The notes below the pieces were generated by a model that ran no database searches, was not told the DNA's origin, and worked only from the letters and a program-made list of their open reading frames with translations. Source: Spirochaetae bacterium HGW-Spirochaetae-4 (GTDB taxonomy: Bacteria; Spirochaetota; Spirochaetia; Sphaerochaetales; Sphaerochaetaceae). From it: 64,000 nt of DNA. Below, piece by piece: positions 25,024-34,400 of this stretch. The position numbers and the translations under genes were made by a program. The stretch's first letter is position 1. Every line of letters begins with the position of its first letter. The stretch spans positions 1-64,000 of the forward strand of contig PGXU01000007.1 in assembly GCA_002839335.1 (NCBI GenBank), read 5' to 3'.

Positions 25024-25100
25024 TTGTAATGGTTCACAATTGCATACACGTTCGGAATGTTCGACTAATCTGGGCGCATGGGGGTATATTCAAGAAATAA

Positions 25101-25174
25101 TGTATAAATATACAAAACTACCCCTATACAAACGGACAAAAAGAATATATATACAAAGAACTGGGTGTGTATAC
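25101..25174 (+). promoter_or_regulatory. TGTATA/TATACA operator-like elements before argC
   Basis: TGTATA-AA-TATACA (25101-25114) is a perfect inverted repeat. ATATATATACA follows near 25144 and GTATAC at 25169-25174, the last 26 bases before the argC ATG. Several copies close together suggest cooperative binding by a repressor such as an ArgR-type hexamer, though the sequence is not the standard ARG box (TGAAT-N4-ATTCA). Confidence 0.4.
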
Positions 25175-25199
25175 CTACGAAGTGAAAAGGAGTGGACGA

Positions 25200-26258
25200 A
25201 TGGTTACAGTTGGTGTCATCGGAGCAACAGGATATGCCGGAGCGGAACTCATGCGGCTGCTCTGTCGTCATCCGAACGTCGAGAAGATATTGGCCGGATC
25301 GCATAGCCACGTCGGCGAGTCGTATGCCGGCATCTACCCGAATTTCAAGAAGGTCTTCGACTTTCCTTGCCATGATGCCGATATCTCTGCGTTTGCGAAG
25401 AAATGCGATGTGGTGTTCGTCTCCCTTCCGCACGGCATCGCTTCCCAACATGTCACCGAGGCCCTGCTCTCGGAATGTGTGGTAATCGATCTGGGAGCCG
25501 ACTTCCGGTTGAGCGATTGCAGTGTCTACGAGACCTGGTACAAGACCAAACATGGGAATCCCCAGCTGTTGGGAAAGGCCGTGTACGGTCTATGCGAATT
25601 GCACCGGCAACAGATACGTGCCGCGCGGTTGATCGCCAATCCGGGATGCTATACGACCTGTTCGATCCTCACCATATATCCATTGCTTGCGGAAGGTCTG
25701 ATCGATCCCGATACCTTGGTGATCGATGCCAAATCCGGTGTTTCCGGAGCCGGTCGGGGCGAGAAGCTCGGCTCGCTGTTCTGTGAATGCGATGAATCGG
25801 TGAAGCCCTATGGAGTCGCCAGCCACCGGCACACACCGGAAATCGAGGAGCAACTGTCGTTGGCACTCTCCCATGGTACGTCGACTTCGGGTGTGGTCCT
25901 TTCATTCACACCACACTTGATTCCCATGAACCGTGGTATACTCTCGACAGTGTATGCCAAGCTGAAACCGGGGGTAACCAAAGGCGAGATCGAGGAAGCC
26001 TATGCAAACAAATATGCACAGGAACAATTTGTCCGCGTACTCCCCTACGGTACCTTCCCGGAAACCCGTTGGGTCAAGGGATCGAACTACTGCGATATCG
26101 GATTCACCATCGACCAACGCACCGGACGGATCGTAGCCTGTGGTTCGTTGGACAACCTGGTGAAAGGTGCTGCCGGTCAGGCAGTGCAGAATATGAATAT
26201 CGTATTCGGACTTGATGAACAGGCTGGGATCGACGCATTGCCTGCTTTTCCCCTGTAA
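25200..26258 (+). CDS. argC: N-acetyl-gamma-glutamyl-phosphate reductase
   Basis: A 352-residue NADPH-dependent reductase, third step of arginine synthesis. The nucleotide loop VGVIGATGYAGAELMRLL is at residues 4-21. The active-site cysteine lies in ANPGCYTT near residue 150, and VDAKSGVSGAGR-like DAKSGVSGAGRGEK follows. PYGVASHRHTPEIEEQL near 205 holds the catalytic His. I chose the ATG at 25200, with AAAAGGAG upstream, over a more distant ATG at 25167. It opens the argCJBD operon, with argJ 15 bases downstream. Confidence 0.94.
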   Translation: MVTVGVIGATGYAGAELMRLLCRHPNVEKILAGSHSHVGESYAGIYPNFKKVFDFPCHDADISAFAKKCDVVFVSLPHGIASQHVTEALLSECVVIDLGADFRLSDCSVYETWYKTKHGNPQLLGKAVYGLCELHRQQIRAARLIANPGCYTTCSILTIYPLLAEGLIDPDTLVIDAKSGVSGAGRGEKLGSLFCECDESVKPYGVASHRHTPEIEEQLSLALSHGTSTSGVVLSFTPHLIPMNRGILSTVYAKLKPGVTKGEIEEAYANKYAQEQFVRVLPYGTFPETRWVKGSNYCDIGFTIDQRTGRIVACGSLDNLVKGAAGQAVQNMNIVFGLDEQAGIDALPAFPL

Positions 26259-26273
26259 AGAAGGAGCTGGAAC

Positions 26274-27494
26274 ATGAATAGGATTGATGGTGGGGTCCTT
26301 GCCCCGAATGGGTTCCGGGCCGGCTCTGTCGCCGCCGGAATCAAAAAGAAGAAATTGGATATGACGGTCTTGACCTCCGATGTGCCGGCGGCTGTCGCAG
26401 GTGCTTTTACCACGAATGTCGTCAAGGCTGCCCCGGTCGTATGGGACCAGAACATAGTCTCCGGAAAACATGCCGTACGCGCCTTGGTGGTGAATAGCGG
26501 GAATGCGAATGCATGTACCGGAACCCAAGGGGATGAAGACGTGCAAAAAATGGCCCAGTTGGTCGCCGACGGCCTTGATGTGGAATCGCGGGAGGTGCTG
26601 GTCTGTTCGACGGGAGTGATCGGAGTCCCTCTTCCCATGGAGAAGGTTGCCACCGGCATAGCCTCATGCCTTTCGCTGCTGGACGATTCGATCGATGCGG
26701 CGAAGGATTCTGCCGCCGCCATATGCACGACCGATACCTTCAGCAAGGAAATCGCGGTGGAGGTCGAGATCGACGGCAAAGCGATCCGGATAGGGGGTAT
26801 GGCCAAGGGATCGGGGATGATCCATCCGAACATGGCTACCATGCTTTCGTTCATTACCACGGACGCGCAGGTCGAGGCCTCCTATTTGCAGAACCTCTTG
26901 GGTTCGACGGTGATCGATTCCTACAACATGATCAGTGTCGACGGCGATACCAGCACGAACGACACCGTGTTGGTACTTGCGAATGGAACGTCCGCGGCTC
27001 CTGCGGTGGCTCCCGGATCGGTATCGGAAGAGCAATTCATCGAAGCCTTCAAGTTCGTCCACACCGAATTGGCAAAGTTGATCGTATTGGATGGAGAAGG
27101 TGCGGGAAAATTCATAGAGGTCACCGTTTGTGGTGCCCGGACCAAGGATGATGCCCGCCTTATGGCGAAATCGGTCATTTCGAGCAATCTGGTGAAGACC
27201 GCATTCTTTGGAGCCGATGCCAATTGGGGACGGATGCTGTGTGCTATGGGATATTCGGGGGCTTCCTTCGATCCTTTGGCTGTCAGCATCAGCTATGCCA
27301 GCAAGGCGGGATTGATCGCGGTTATGAAAAATGGTGTTCCCATAGCTTTCGACGAGACGCTCGCCAAGAAGATCCTGCAGGAGAAGATCATCCAAGTATC
27401 CGCAACTGTCGGTGATGGAACAGAAGAGGCTACCGCATGGGGATGTGACTTGTCGTACGAGTATGTCCGCATAAATGGAGATTACAGAAGTTGA
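26274..27494 (+). CDS. argJ: Glutamate N-acetyltransferase (ornithine acetyltransferase)
   Basis: A 406-residue Ntn-type enzyme that moves the acetyl group from N-acetylornithine to glutamate and thereby recycles it. The autocleavage site is seen in HPNMATMLSF: the bond before the Thr is cut to give the alpha and beta chains, and that Thr becomes the nucleophile. Upstream, CSTGVIGVPLPM matches the oxyanion segment. The beta chain ends with GCDLSYEYVRINGDYRS, a normal ArgJ terminus. With argJ here, no argE is needed. Whether it also makes acetylglutamate from acetyl-CoA (bifunctional form) cannot be read from sequence; no argA is in the window. Confidence 0.94.
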   Translation: MNRIDGGVLAPNGFRAGSVAAGIKKKKLDMTVLTSDVPAAVAGAFTTNVVKAAPVVWDQNIVSGKHAVRALVVNSGNANACTGTQGDEDVQKMAQLVADGLDVESREVLVCSTGVIGVPLPMEKVATGIASCLSLLDDSIDAAKDSAAAICTTDTFSKEIAVEVEIDGKAIRIGGMAKGSGMIHPNMATMLSFITTDAQVEASYLQNLLGSTVIDSYNMISVDGDTSTNDTVLVLANGTSAAPAVAPGSVSEEQFIEAFKFVHTELAKLIVLDGEGAGKFIEVTVCGARTKDDARLMAKSVISSNLVKTAFFGADANWGRMLCAMGYSGASFDPLAVSISYASKAGLIAVMKNGVPIAFDETLAKKILQEKIIQVSATVGDGTEEATAWGCDLSYEYVRINGDYRS

Positions 27495-27496
27495 CC

Positions 27497-28357
27497 ATGA
27501 AAAAAGAGATCGAGAAAGCCAGTGTGTTGATCGAGGCGCTACCGTATATCAGACGGTTCGCGGGCAGCATAGTGGTGGTGAAATATGGTGGCAGTGCCAT
27601 GGTGGATGAAGAGATCAAGACCTCCGTCATTCAGGATATCGCCATGATGAAACGGATAGGTATGCGTCCCGTCGTAGTCCATGGTGGTGGAAACTCCATT
27701 ACCAGTCTCCTCGACCGGTTGGGCAAGAAGACTACCTTTGTCGATGGTTTGCGCATCACCGATGCGGAGACGGCCCAAATAGCCGAGATGGTCCTTTCCG
27801 GTTCCATCTCCAAGGAGTTGGTCCAGTGTCTCCAGGGGCAGGGGATCAACGCCGTGGGAATCAACGGCAAGGATGGGGATACGCTGATCGCACGCAAGAA
27901 ACTGAACGACGGGAAGGATCTCGGGTTTGTCGGTGAAGTCGTGCGGGTCAATACAGCCCTGTTGGATTCACTCATGGCCAACGATTTCGTACCCGTGGTG
28001 GCTCCTGTAGGTACCGATTTCGAGGGGAATACCTACAATATCAATGCGGATTATGCCGCAAGCGCGATTGCCGGGGCATTGCATGCGCAGAAGCTGGTGT
28101 TCCTGACCGATGTCGAGGGTATCCTCCGTGACAAGGACGACCCGTCTACCATCCTTCGCCAACTCACACTCACCGAGGCGGAGAATTACATCGCGGACGG
28201 AACCATCAGCGGTGGTATGATACCAAAGGCCCACTGTTGTATGGATGGTATACGCCAAGGCGTACAGAGCGTCCACATTCTGGACGGTAGGATACCGCAC
28301 TCGTTGTTGCTGGAAATATTCACCAACGAGGGAATCGGTACCATGATGACCCGATAG
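27497..28357 (+). CDS. argB: Acetylglutamate kinase
   Basis: A 286-residue amino-acid kinase that phosphorylates N-acetylglutamate, the second step of arginine synthesis. VVVKYGGSAM near the N-terminus, VVHGGGNSITSLLDRLG, the glutamate-site FVDGLRITDAET, NINADYAASAIAG and FLTDVEGIL are conserved. An N-terminal helix of about 25 residues (KKEIEKASVLIEALPYIRRF) precedes the fold; this helix is typical of hexameric, arginine-inhibited enzymes, so feedback inhibition is likely. The ATG at 27497 follows the argJ stop by two bases. Confidence 0.94.
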   Translation: MKKEIEKASVLIEALPYIRRFAGSIVVVKYGGSAMVDEEIKTSVIQDIAMMKRIGMRPVVVHGGGNSITSLLDRLGKKTTFVDGLRITDAETAQIAEMVLSGSISKELVQCLQGQGINAVGINGKDGDTLIARKKLNDGKDLGFVGEVVRVNTALLDSLMANDFVPVVAPVGTDFEGNTYNINADYAASAIAGALHAQKLVFLTDVEGILRDKDDPSTILRQLTLTEAENYIADGTISGGMIPKAHCCMDGIRQGVQSVHILDGRIPHSLLLEIFTNEGIGTMMTR

Positions 28358-28366
28358 GAGGAATAT

Positions 28367-29563
28367 ATGGCCACTAATATCATAGAAAAGGGCAAGTCGG
28401 TTTTTATGGATACGTATGCACAGTATCCCATAGTCCTGGCCAATGGTGAGGGACGGCATGTCTACGACACCGATGGCAACAGGTATCTGGATATGGTCGC
28501 GGGTATCGCCGTGAATATCCTTGGCTACAAGGACCCAGGTCTTAGCGCGACTCTCGGCAAGGTGGTTGCGGATGGTCTGTTGCATTGTTCGAATCTGTAC
28601 TGGAATTCCTATGCGGTGCAAGCCGCTATCCGGTTGTCACGCTTGAGTGGCATGGAGCGGGTATTCTTCTGCAATAGCGGAACGGAAGCAAACGAGGCTG
28701 CATTGAAACTGGTGCGAAAGTACGGATCCTCCAAGAAGGATGGCAAGACCGATATCATCACTATGATGCAGTCGTTCCATGGCAGGACCTACGGGTCCAT
28801 GACGGCGACCGGACAGGTGAAATACCAGAAGGCCTTCCATCCCTTGGTTCCCGGCTTCACGTATGCCGCATTCAACGACTACAACGCAGTGGAAAGTCTT
28901 GTCACAGAAAACACCTGTGCGATATTCGTGGAACCGGTACAGGGTGAAGGCGGTGTTGTTCCTGCCCAAAAGCAGTTCCTGCAACAACTGCGCAAGCTCT
29001 GCGACGAACGGGACATCCTGTTGGTGTTCGATGAAGTGCAATGCGGTCTCGGCAGGACAGCCCATGCCTTCGCATGGCAAGCCTCGCAGGTAAAGCCCGA
29101 TGTCATGACGTTGGCAAAAGCTCTTGGTGGGGGCGTGCCTATCGGAGCAATGGTCGCCGACGGCAAGGCAGCGAAAGTCCTGGTACCTGGGGACCACGCC
29201 GCGACATTTGGTGGCAATCTCCTCTCTGCCGCCGCTGCGGATTGCATATTGGAACGGTTGGAGGAGGGCTCGCTGCTCGAGAATGTGAAAGCGACCTCGG
29301 CACTTTTGCGATCCGCTCTCACCGACTTGCAGAAACAGTATTCCCAGATCATAGAAATCCGTGGAGTAGGCCTCATGCTTGGAGTGGAGATGACGATTCC
29401 CGTCAAACCGTTGATCGAGGCATGTATGGCAGAGGGTATGCTCATTGCGAATGCAGGTCCGAATGTGCTGCGTTTCGTGCCGCCCCTGACCATCACCGAA
29501 GCTGAGATCGACGAGGCTGTCGGAATCCTCAAGTCCGTATTTTCCAAGATCTTGCGTGGCTGA
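28367..29563 (+). CDS. argD: Acetylornithine aminotransferase
   Basis: A 398-residue PLP-dependent class III aminotransferase. It converts N-acetylglutamate semialdehyde to N-acetylornithine and may also serve lysine synthesis. Visible: FCNSGTEANEAALKLVRKYG, the FHGRT segment, VEPVQGEGGV, LVFDEVQCGLGRTA and the PLP lysine in MTLAKALGGGVPIGAM. RPxL-type C-terminal FVPPLTITEAEID is normal. AGGAGGAATAT precedes the ATG. It ends the arg operon; 89 bases separate it from the next gene with no clear terminator. Confidence 0.93.
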   Translation: MATNIIEKGKSVFMDTYAQYPIVLANGEGRHVYDTDGNRYLDMVAGIAVNILGYKDPGLSATLGKVVADGLLHCSNLYWNSYAVQAAIRLSRLSGMERVFFCNSGTEANEAALKLVRKYGSSKKDGKTDIITMMQSFHGRTYGSMTATGQVKYQKAFHPLVPGFTYAAFNDYNAVESLVTENTCAIFVEPVQGEGGVVPAQKQFLQQLRKLCDERDILLVFDEVQCGLGRTAHAFAWQASQVKPDVMTLAKALGGGVPIGAMVADGKAAKVLVPGDHAATFGGNLLSAAAADCILERLEEGSLLENVKATSALLRSALTDLQKQYSQIIEIRGVGLMLGVEMTIPVKPLIEACMAEGMLIANAGPNVLRFVPPLTITEAEIDEAVGILKSVFSKILRG

Positions 29564-29652
29564 CCGGTTGTCGGCCGCCAAGATTTCTTGCCTGCCAAAG
29601 ATATATCCGTTATGATGGGGCAACTGGCGTCCTTGCGCCAACGGAGGTATCG

Positions 29653-31671
29653 ATGAACCGGGTTTTACAACGACGATTGTTGGCGCTCATACTCCTCTTG
29701 TGCATGTTCGGTACCTTAGGTGCCAATATCGGTATCGATCCGGCTGTCTTGAACAATTCCAACGACCTGTTCTCGGCGACTGTTCCCATTTCCTATGGTG
29801 AACAGTCTTTTCGCGAGCGGGTCCTCGCCAGGACGCAGGGAGAACGCGATCCGATCGGACTGGTGCTTTCCGGGGGTTCTGCAAGGGCGTTCGCCCATAT
29901 CGGAGTCCTGCAGTACATCGAAGAACTGGGCATTGTTCCCGATTTCATCATCTCCAATTCGATGGGCTCTATTGTGGGTATCCTCTATGCGGCCGGATTG
30001 TCACCCGAGCAAATAGATACACTTTCTTCCCAGATCGATATAACCCAGCTTTTCGACATCTCGTTTCCCATCAGGGGAGGGTTGCTCGATACATCCCGAT
30101 TCCTTTCCCTTGTCGCGCAATACCTTGGTGCCGATTTGCAATTGGAACATCTGCCGATTCCGATCATGATTGTCAGCGAGGATATCGCAACCAGACGGCA
30201 GGTGAGGATAATGGAAGGGGACCTGCTCACAGTCCTTGGGGCGGCGTTTGCCCTTCCGGTCTATTTCAACCCTGTCGAGTACAACGGGCATCTGCTGGTC
30301 GACGGCGGGGTGACGAACCTGGTCCCCCTCGATATCGCGTACGAGTATACCGATACCACGATAGTCTCCACGACATTCTACGATGCCAAGGGGATCAACT
30401 TGCGCAACCCGCTCTCCATACTCAATGTCTCGATAGACCTTGGCAAGCGGCGCGACGGTGTGGCGGCGTTGTTGGGGCATACGGATGCCATATGGATCCG
30501 CTGCGATGTCGAGGATTTCTCCTTCATGGATTTCGGGGCGATAGAGGAACTCGCACAGCGGGGCTACCGGTCGGCTGCATTGCAGGAAGAGCGGTTGAGC
30601 AGCCTGGATGCCCGCGGGACCACCAAGGAAATGCGCGATTTCAGGGCTGCTTTCTCGGCACGGCAAGACAAGGTGCTCAGCGACTACCGGTTGTACAAGC
30701 GGTTTCCCCACCATGGTGTCTCACACCAGATGTTTTTTGGGCTACGCTCCTTTATCCAGGAGAACGACCATTGGTATCTGCGCGATGAAGTGCTTGCCGG
30801 CCTCATGTATCATCTCCGTTGGAAATCGATGTGGTTCTCACTGTATGGCGGTGCCGGTTGGGAGTCCTTTTCTCCTATGGCGGTGTATCCAAGCCTGACG
30901 GCCAGCCTTTCCTACCAAGTGGCCGCCCCCCTGCTGTTGGAGGCCGATGTCTCGATTTCCGCGCAAGAGAGCTGGTTGCCCTCATGGTACCACCGATTGG
31001 GGATGCAACTACGCAAGGGATTCGTTTCCGACTCGCTGATGACTTCCGCGCAATTCTGGTGGGAACACCAGATTACACATGAATTTGAACTTGAGGCCAT
31101 GTTGCTACATGCGGGATTGGATTTCGCGTGGAGTCCACATAGGACTTCCCGTTTGCGATTGAGCGGTGAGGGTGCGTGGCAACTGGCAGGGGATTGGGAC
31201 CGCCAGTTCCTGCATACCCGTTTCAATGCGACGTTCCCGCTCCCATCCGATTTCCGACTGGAGGTCGGATATACCGGCAGATACGCCTTGGACGGTGCGG
31301 GTAATGTCCCCCTGTATCTTGGTGATGGGTTCAAGACCAGCGATCCGTCGCTCCGCACGCAAGGAAGTCTCGATGCACTTGCACCTTCATCCGCGAATTT
31401 CGTCATAATCGGAAGATTCGGCCTCGATTGGCAACCGCAATCATTCAAGCCGACGATGGGGGAATTGCTGATTTTCGACAATTCGTCGATCGGTATATTC
31501 GGCGACTTGTTATGGAACGTCGAGAGCCAGATTGTTCCCGAACTCTCGTTCGGAACACGATTGACCACCACAATTTCACTTTTGGGGTTGAACTCCATGC
31601 CCACTTCATTGTATGTCGGGTACGATGGTCCTGCGGACGGTATTGTCTGGGGATTCATCTTTGGACGGTGA
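29653..31671 (+). CDS. Patatin-like phospholipase with C-terminal outer-membrane barrel (type Vd secretion-like)
   Basis: A 672-residue exported protein. Residues 1-24 are a signal peptide. Residues about 65-330 are a patatin domain: the oxyanion loop is GGSARAFAHIG (73-83, where most have GGGARG), the nucleophile Ser103 lies in SNSMGS (the family norm is G-x-S-x-G, so the first glycine is Ser), and the dyad Asp217 lies in VDGG. Residues from about 370 to the end show alternating beta strands with aromatic residues (VWFSLYGGAGWES-like, LRLSGEGAWQL, LYVGYDGPADGIVWGFIFGR), as in 16-strand barrels of PlpD-type proteins. I infer a surface or secreted lipase. The stop overlaps the GTG of the next gene. 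Confidence 0.82.
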   Translation: MNRVLQRRLLALILLLCMFGTLGANIGIDPAVLNNSNDLFSATVPISYGEQSFRERVLARTQGERDPIGLVLSGGSARAFAHIGVLQYIEELGIVPDFIISNSMGSIVGILYAAGLSPEQIDTLSSQIDITQLFDISFPIRGGLLDTSRFLSLVAQYLGADLQLEHLPIPIMIVSEDIATRRQVRIMEGDLLTVLGAAFALPVYFNPVEYNGHLLVDGGVTNLVPLDIAYEYTDTTIVSTTFYDAKGINLRNPLSILNVSIDLGKRRDGVAALLGHTDAIWIRCDVEDFSFMDFGAIEELAQRGYRSAALQEERLSSLDARGTTKEMRDFRAAFSARQDKVLSDYRLYKRFPHHGVSHQMFFGLRSFIQENDHWYLRDEVLAGLMYHLRWKSMWFSLYGGAGWESFSPMAVYPSLTASLSYQVAAPLLLEADVSISAQESWLPSWYHRLGMQLRKGFVSDSLMTSAQFWWEHQITHEFELEAMLLHAGLDFAWSPHRTSRLRLSGEGAWQLAGDWDRQFLHTRFNATFPLPSDFRLEVGYTGRYALDGAGNVPLYLGDGFKTSDPSLRTQGSLDALAPSSANFVIIGRFGLDWQPQSFKPTMGELLIFDNSSIGIFGDLLWNVESQIVPELSFGTRLTTTISLLGLNSMPTSLYVGYDGPADGIVWGFIFGR

Positions 31672-32105
31672 AAGTGGAAAAAGAACTGGATATACTCCCA
31701 TGGCTTGCCTCTCGCGAACTACCGGGTACGGTCTCCCTGCAGATTTTGGATTATGAACAGAGGGTCGTCTTCTCGAGTACCGGCAAATGGTTGCACCCGT
31801 TGTTGGCCGCAGAAGAATTCCTGTCCGGTTCATCCCTGGATCCGGCAAGCCTTGTCCTGCACGACAGGATAGCTGGACGGGCTGCCGCGGCCTTGACCGT
31901 CCGCATGGGTTTCAAGACAGTCAAGGCGTGCATGATGAGTCGGCTGGCCGAGGCTGTCTATTTGCGCCATGACGTAGCCTATTGTGCGGATACGTTCGTC
32001 GAACGTATTGCTTGCCAGACCGAGGACATCATACACGAGGACATGGGACTCGACGAAGTCCATGCGCTCATCCACCAGCGGGCAATCGCAGCCAAGGCAA
32101 ACTAG
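31668..32105 (+). CDS. DUF1893-type small cytoplasmic protein
   Basis: A 145-residue protein with the DUF1893 pattern: SLQILDYEQRVVFSSTGKWLHPLL, then LHDRIAGRAAAALTVRMG and a region with Cys residues (AYCADTFVERIACQTED). The fold is cytidine-deaminase-like, and the biochemical role is unknown. I take the GTG at 31668 as start because it overlaps the patatin stop (GTGA) and the pattern begins soon after; a second GTG at 31674 is also possible. Longer in-frame openings upstream lie antisense-free inside the patatin gene and are not credible. Stop-start coupling suggests co-expression with the lipase. Confidence 0.68.
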   Translation: MKVEKELDILPWLASRELPGTVSLQILDYEQRVVFSSTGKWLHPLLAAEEFLSGSSLDPASLVLHDRIAGRAAAALTVRMGFKTVKACMMSRLAEAVYLRHDVAYCADTFVERIACQTEDIIHEDMGLDEVHALIHQRAIAAKAN

Positions 32106-32117
32106 CTTTTTGTTAGT

Positions 32118-32984
32118 GTGGCCAAACATATCCGATTGACAGGCTTTATCGATATTGGGTATCGTTTGCCCATGAATCCGGGAACAGTAGCAACCGCACT
32201 GGCTCTTACACTTTTTGCAGGTCTCTCCACGGGAATCGGCGGTTTGCTGAGTATGTTCCAGAAACGCAGCAGTTCACGTTTCCTGTGTACCTCGTTGGGT
32301 TTCTCAGCTGGCGTCATGGTCTATCTGTCGTTCATGGAGATCCTCCCGGAAGCCTTGCATTACCTGCACCAGTTCTTCCCGTCCAACCAGGCGCGGCTGG
32401 CGAGTGTCCTGACCTTCTTCACCGGCATATTGGTTATCGGTCTCATCGACCGTTTCGTTCCATCGCGGGACAATCCCCATGAAATTCCCGATGTGGTACA
32501 TCTTGCCATTGAACGGCAGATCACAACCGATCCACATCTTTTGCGTATGGGTGTGCTATCGGCGCTTGCGATTGCGATCCACAATCTCCCCGAGGGTTTG
32601 GCGACATTCACCAGTTACATGGCCGATCCCCAAATCGGTATCAGCATTGCCGTAGCTATAGCTATCCACAATATTCCGGAAGGGATAGCTGTGGCCGTCC
32701 CCATCTATTTTGCGACGGGAGACCGAGCCAAAAGCCTGATCATCGCACTGCTTTCCGGGTTGTCCGAGATGTTGGGAGCTTTGCTTGGATTGGTGTTGTT
32801 CTCTGTCTCGAACACCGACCTCATGCTCGGATTCGTCTTGGCATCGACTGCTGGAGTCATGATCTATATCTCTTTCGACGAACTGTTGCCGACCGCCGAA
32901 CGCTACGGCGAGCACCACCTTGCTATCTATGGAGTCCTCGGTGGCATGGCTGTCATGGCAGCAAGCCTACTCCTGTTGGCGTGA
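32118..32984 (+). CDS. zupT: ZIP-family zinc/divalent metal transporter
   Basis: An integral membrane protein of 270-288 residues with eight predicted helices. The two ZIP signature helices are clear: IHNLPEGLATFTSY and IHNIPEGIAVAVPIYF, whose His/Asn/Glu residues bind the metal. SLGFSAGVMVYLSFMEILPEAL and SFDELLP also match E. coli ZupT, a broad uptake transporter for Zn, Fe and Mn. The start may be the GTG at 32118 or, closer to the family length, the ATG at 32172; neither has a strong ribosome-binding site. The 3' end overlaps the convergent queH by 18 bases. Confidence 0.9.
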   Translation: MAKHIRLTGFIDIGYRLPMNPGTVATALALTLFAGLSTGIGGLLSMFQKRSSSRFLCTSLGFSAGVMVYLSFMEILPEALHYLHQFFPSNQARLASVLTFFTGILVIGLIDRFVPSRDNPHEIPDVVHLAIERQITTDPHLLRMGVLSALAIAIHNLPEGLATFTSYMADPQIGISIAVAIAIHNIPEGIAVAVPIYFATGDRAKSLIIALLSGLSEMLGALLGLVLFSVSNTDLMLGFVLASTAGVMIYISFDELLPTAERYGEHHLAIYGVLGGMAVMAASLLLLA

Positions 32985-33509
32985 TGGACGCATCGAGAAC
33001 TCGCAACCGCAATAATCCTGCCGGTACAATTCGAGCAATCGCGACAGTTCCAGGCTCCTTTGATAACCACCCTTCTTCTTGAAATCGACTGCCACAAATT
33101 CATCCCATGTATCGCCGATGGTGAATATGAGAGGTGAACTCTTGTGGGGGCTGACGGTAAGGGTGGTGGTGAAGTAGGGAATTCCCTGGCGCAGGGCTTC
33201 CTGGGCTGCTTCCCGTAGATTGTAAGCGAAACAAATGGCGCAACGTTCCCCTTTCTCAGCATCCTGCTCATGTCCGGCGATTTCTTTTCGCCATGCCTCG
33301 TGGTTGTATTCCTTATGGATGAGGCGCAGGGAAAAATGATCGGCGACGACTTTCAGCGCGGTGAATCTCCGCAGGGCCTCATCCTCGGGAAAAATATTGC
33401 TGTTGCCGAAAAAAAGGACCGGTTCGTATCCCAACTCCTGCAACCGTTCAATCGAACTGGTTGAACAAGGCCCACAACAGCAATGGAGAAGCAAAGGTTT
33501 CGCATCCAT
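32967..33509 (-). CDS. queH: Epoxyqueuosine reductase QueH
   Basis: A 180-residue iron-sulfur protein of the QueH (formerly DUF208) family, which removes the epoxide from epoxyqueuosine in tRNA, replacing QueG in many anaerobes. The N-terminal LLHCCCGPCSTSSIERL and the pair ERCAICFAYNL supply the cysteines, and a further pair is seen in YCGCEFSMR near the C-terminus. FFGNSNIFPEDEALRRF and TTTLTVSPHKSS are also conserved. It is a single gene on the minus strand, overlapping zupT tail to tail. Confidence 0.92.
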   Translation of the reverse strand: MDAKPLLLHCCCGPCSTSSIERLQELGYEPVLFFGNSNIFPEDEALRRFTALKVVADHFSLRLIHKEYNHEAWRKEIAGHEQDAEKGERCAICFAYNLREAAQEALRQGIPYFTTTLTVSPHKSSPLIFTIGDTWDEFVAVDFKKKGGYQRSLELSRLLELYRQDYCGCEFSMRPSRQQE

Positions 33510-33586
33510 GCAGTTACTCTATCGTGCAACTCGGATTGTGGCAAGGACTCCCGATTGTCGGCCGTGCGATTCTTTCTGGCCTCCGG

Positions 33587-34141
33587 TTATCTTTTGCGTA
33601 TCGAATAACGCAATTCGACCATACCTTCACCCATTTGTCGCACGTCGGTCAGGCGTAGGACAGGGCTCAGGACCCTTCGGGGGAACAACGGCTTGCCTTG
33701 TCCGAGTGTGACAGACCCGACCTGGATGATCAGTTCATCGAGCAAACCGGCGTCATGGAACTGTCCGGCAAGGTCCCCACCCCCGACAATCCAGATATTT
33801 TTGGTGCCGGCTGCCGAACGCATGTCGGCGTGCACAGGACGTACGTCCCCCTGTACAAACCTGATATCGGTCCCCTCGATTATCGGAAGCTCGCGTCTGG
33901 AGAATATCCATGCCGGCTGGGAATATGGCCAAGCCGAACCAGTCTCCGCAGATACCATCTCCGCGTTGCGGACCATCCATTCGTAGGTGGACGAGCCCAT
34001 TGCCAATGCTCCCACTCCGGAAAGGAACTCCGGGTAGCTGCTGTTGTCCAGATCCCCAAGGGGAAACAACCAATCCAAGGAGTCGTCTTCAGTCGCAAGA
34101 TAGCCGTCGAGGCTCGTCGCCGTGTAATATTGGGTCTTCAT
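33587..34141 (-). CDS. Dihydrofolate reductase / RibD C-terminal-like protein
   Basis: A 184-residue protein with the DHFR-like fold of the RibD C-terminal family. The start region YYTATSLDGYLATEDDSLDWL is the common opening, followed by ALAMGSSTYEWM, IWIVGGGDLAGQF and a C-terminal strand pair. Members bind NADPH, but most stand-alone ones have no proven substrate. They are not the essential folate enzyme by default. I chose ATG 34141 (MKTQYY), which starts directly at the first strand. No strong ribosome-binding site is seen. It is isolated from operons, with 245 bases upstream before the next gene on the other strand in which I see no feature of note. Confidence 0.82.
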   Translation of the reverse strand: MKTQYYTATSLDGYLATEDDSLDWLFPLGDLDNSSYPEFLSGVGALAMGSSTYEWMVRNAEMVSAETGSAWPYSQPAWIFSRRELPIIEGTDIRFVQGDVRPVHADMRSAAGTKNIWIVGGGDLAGQFHDAGLLDELIIQVGSVTLGQGKPLFPRRVLSPVLRLTDVRQMGEGMVELRYSIRKR

Positions 34142-34400
34142 TTTTGCACGCGCCAAGCGGAAGGGGACCCTTGCGATGGAACCCTAGGCGAACGGGTACC
34201 GGAAACGTAAGGTGAAAAACCGAAATCGTTCATTTGTGTATCGACCTCCCCGAGACGACGTCGTTTGTATGGGATCCAAACAACTCATCCTGACCATACC
34301 GATTGTACCCAATGATTCCCGGCTTTACAACAACAGGTGCACTGGCAATCTGCGGTGAAATGTGGCATGATGGGGACAAACCACTGTGGAGGCTCGAACC

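Noticed and set aside
31428-31667. A longer N-terminus of the DUF1893 protein
   Set aside because: The extra 80 residues lie in another frame within the patatin barrel and show no pattern; the family begins near 31668.
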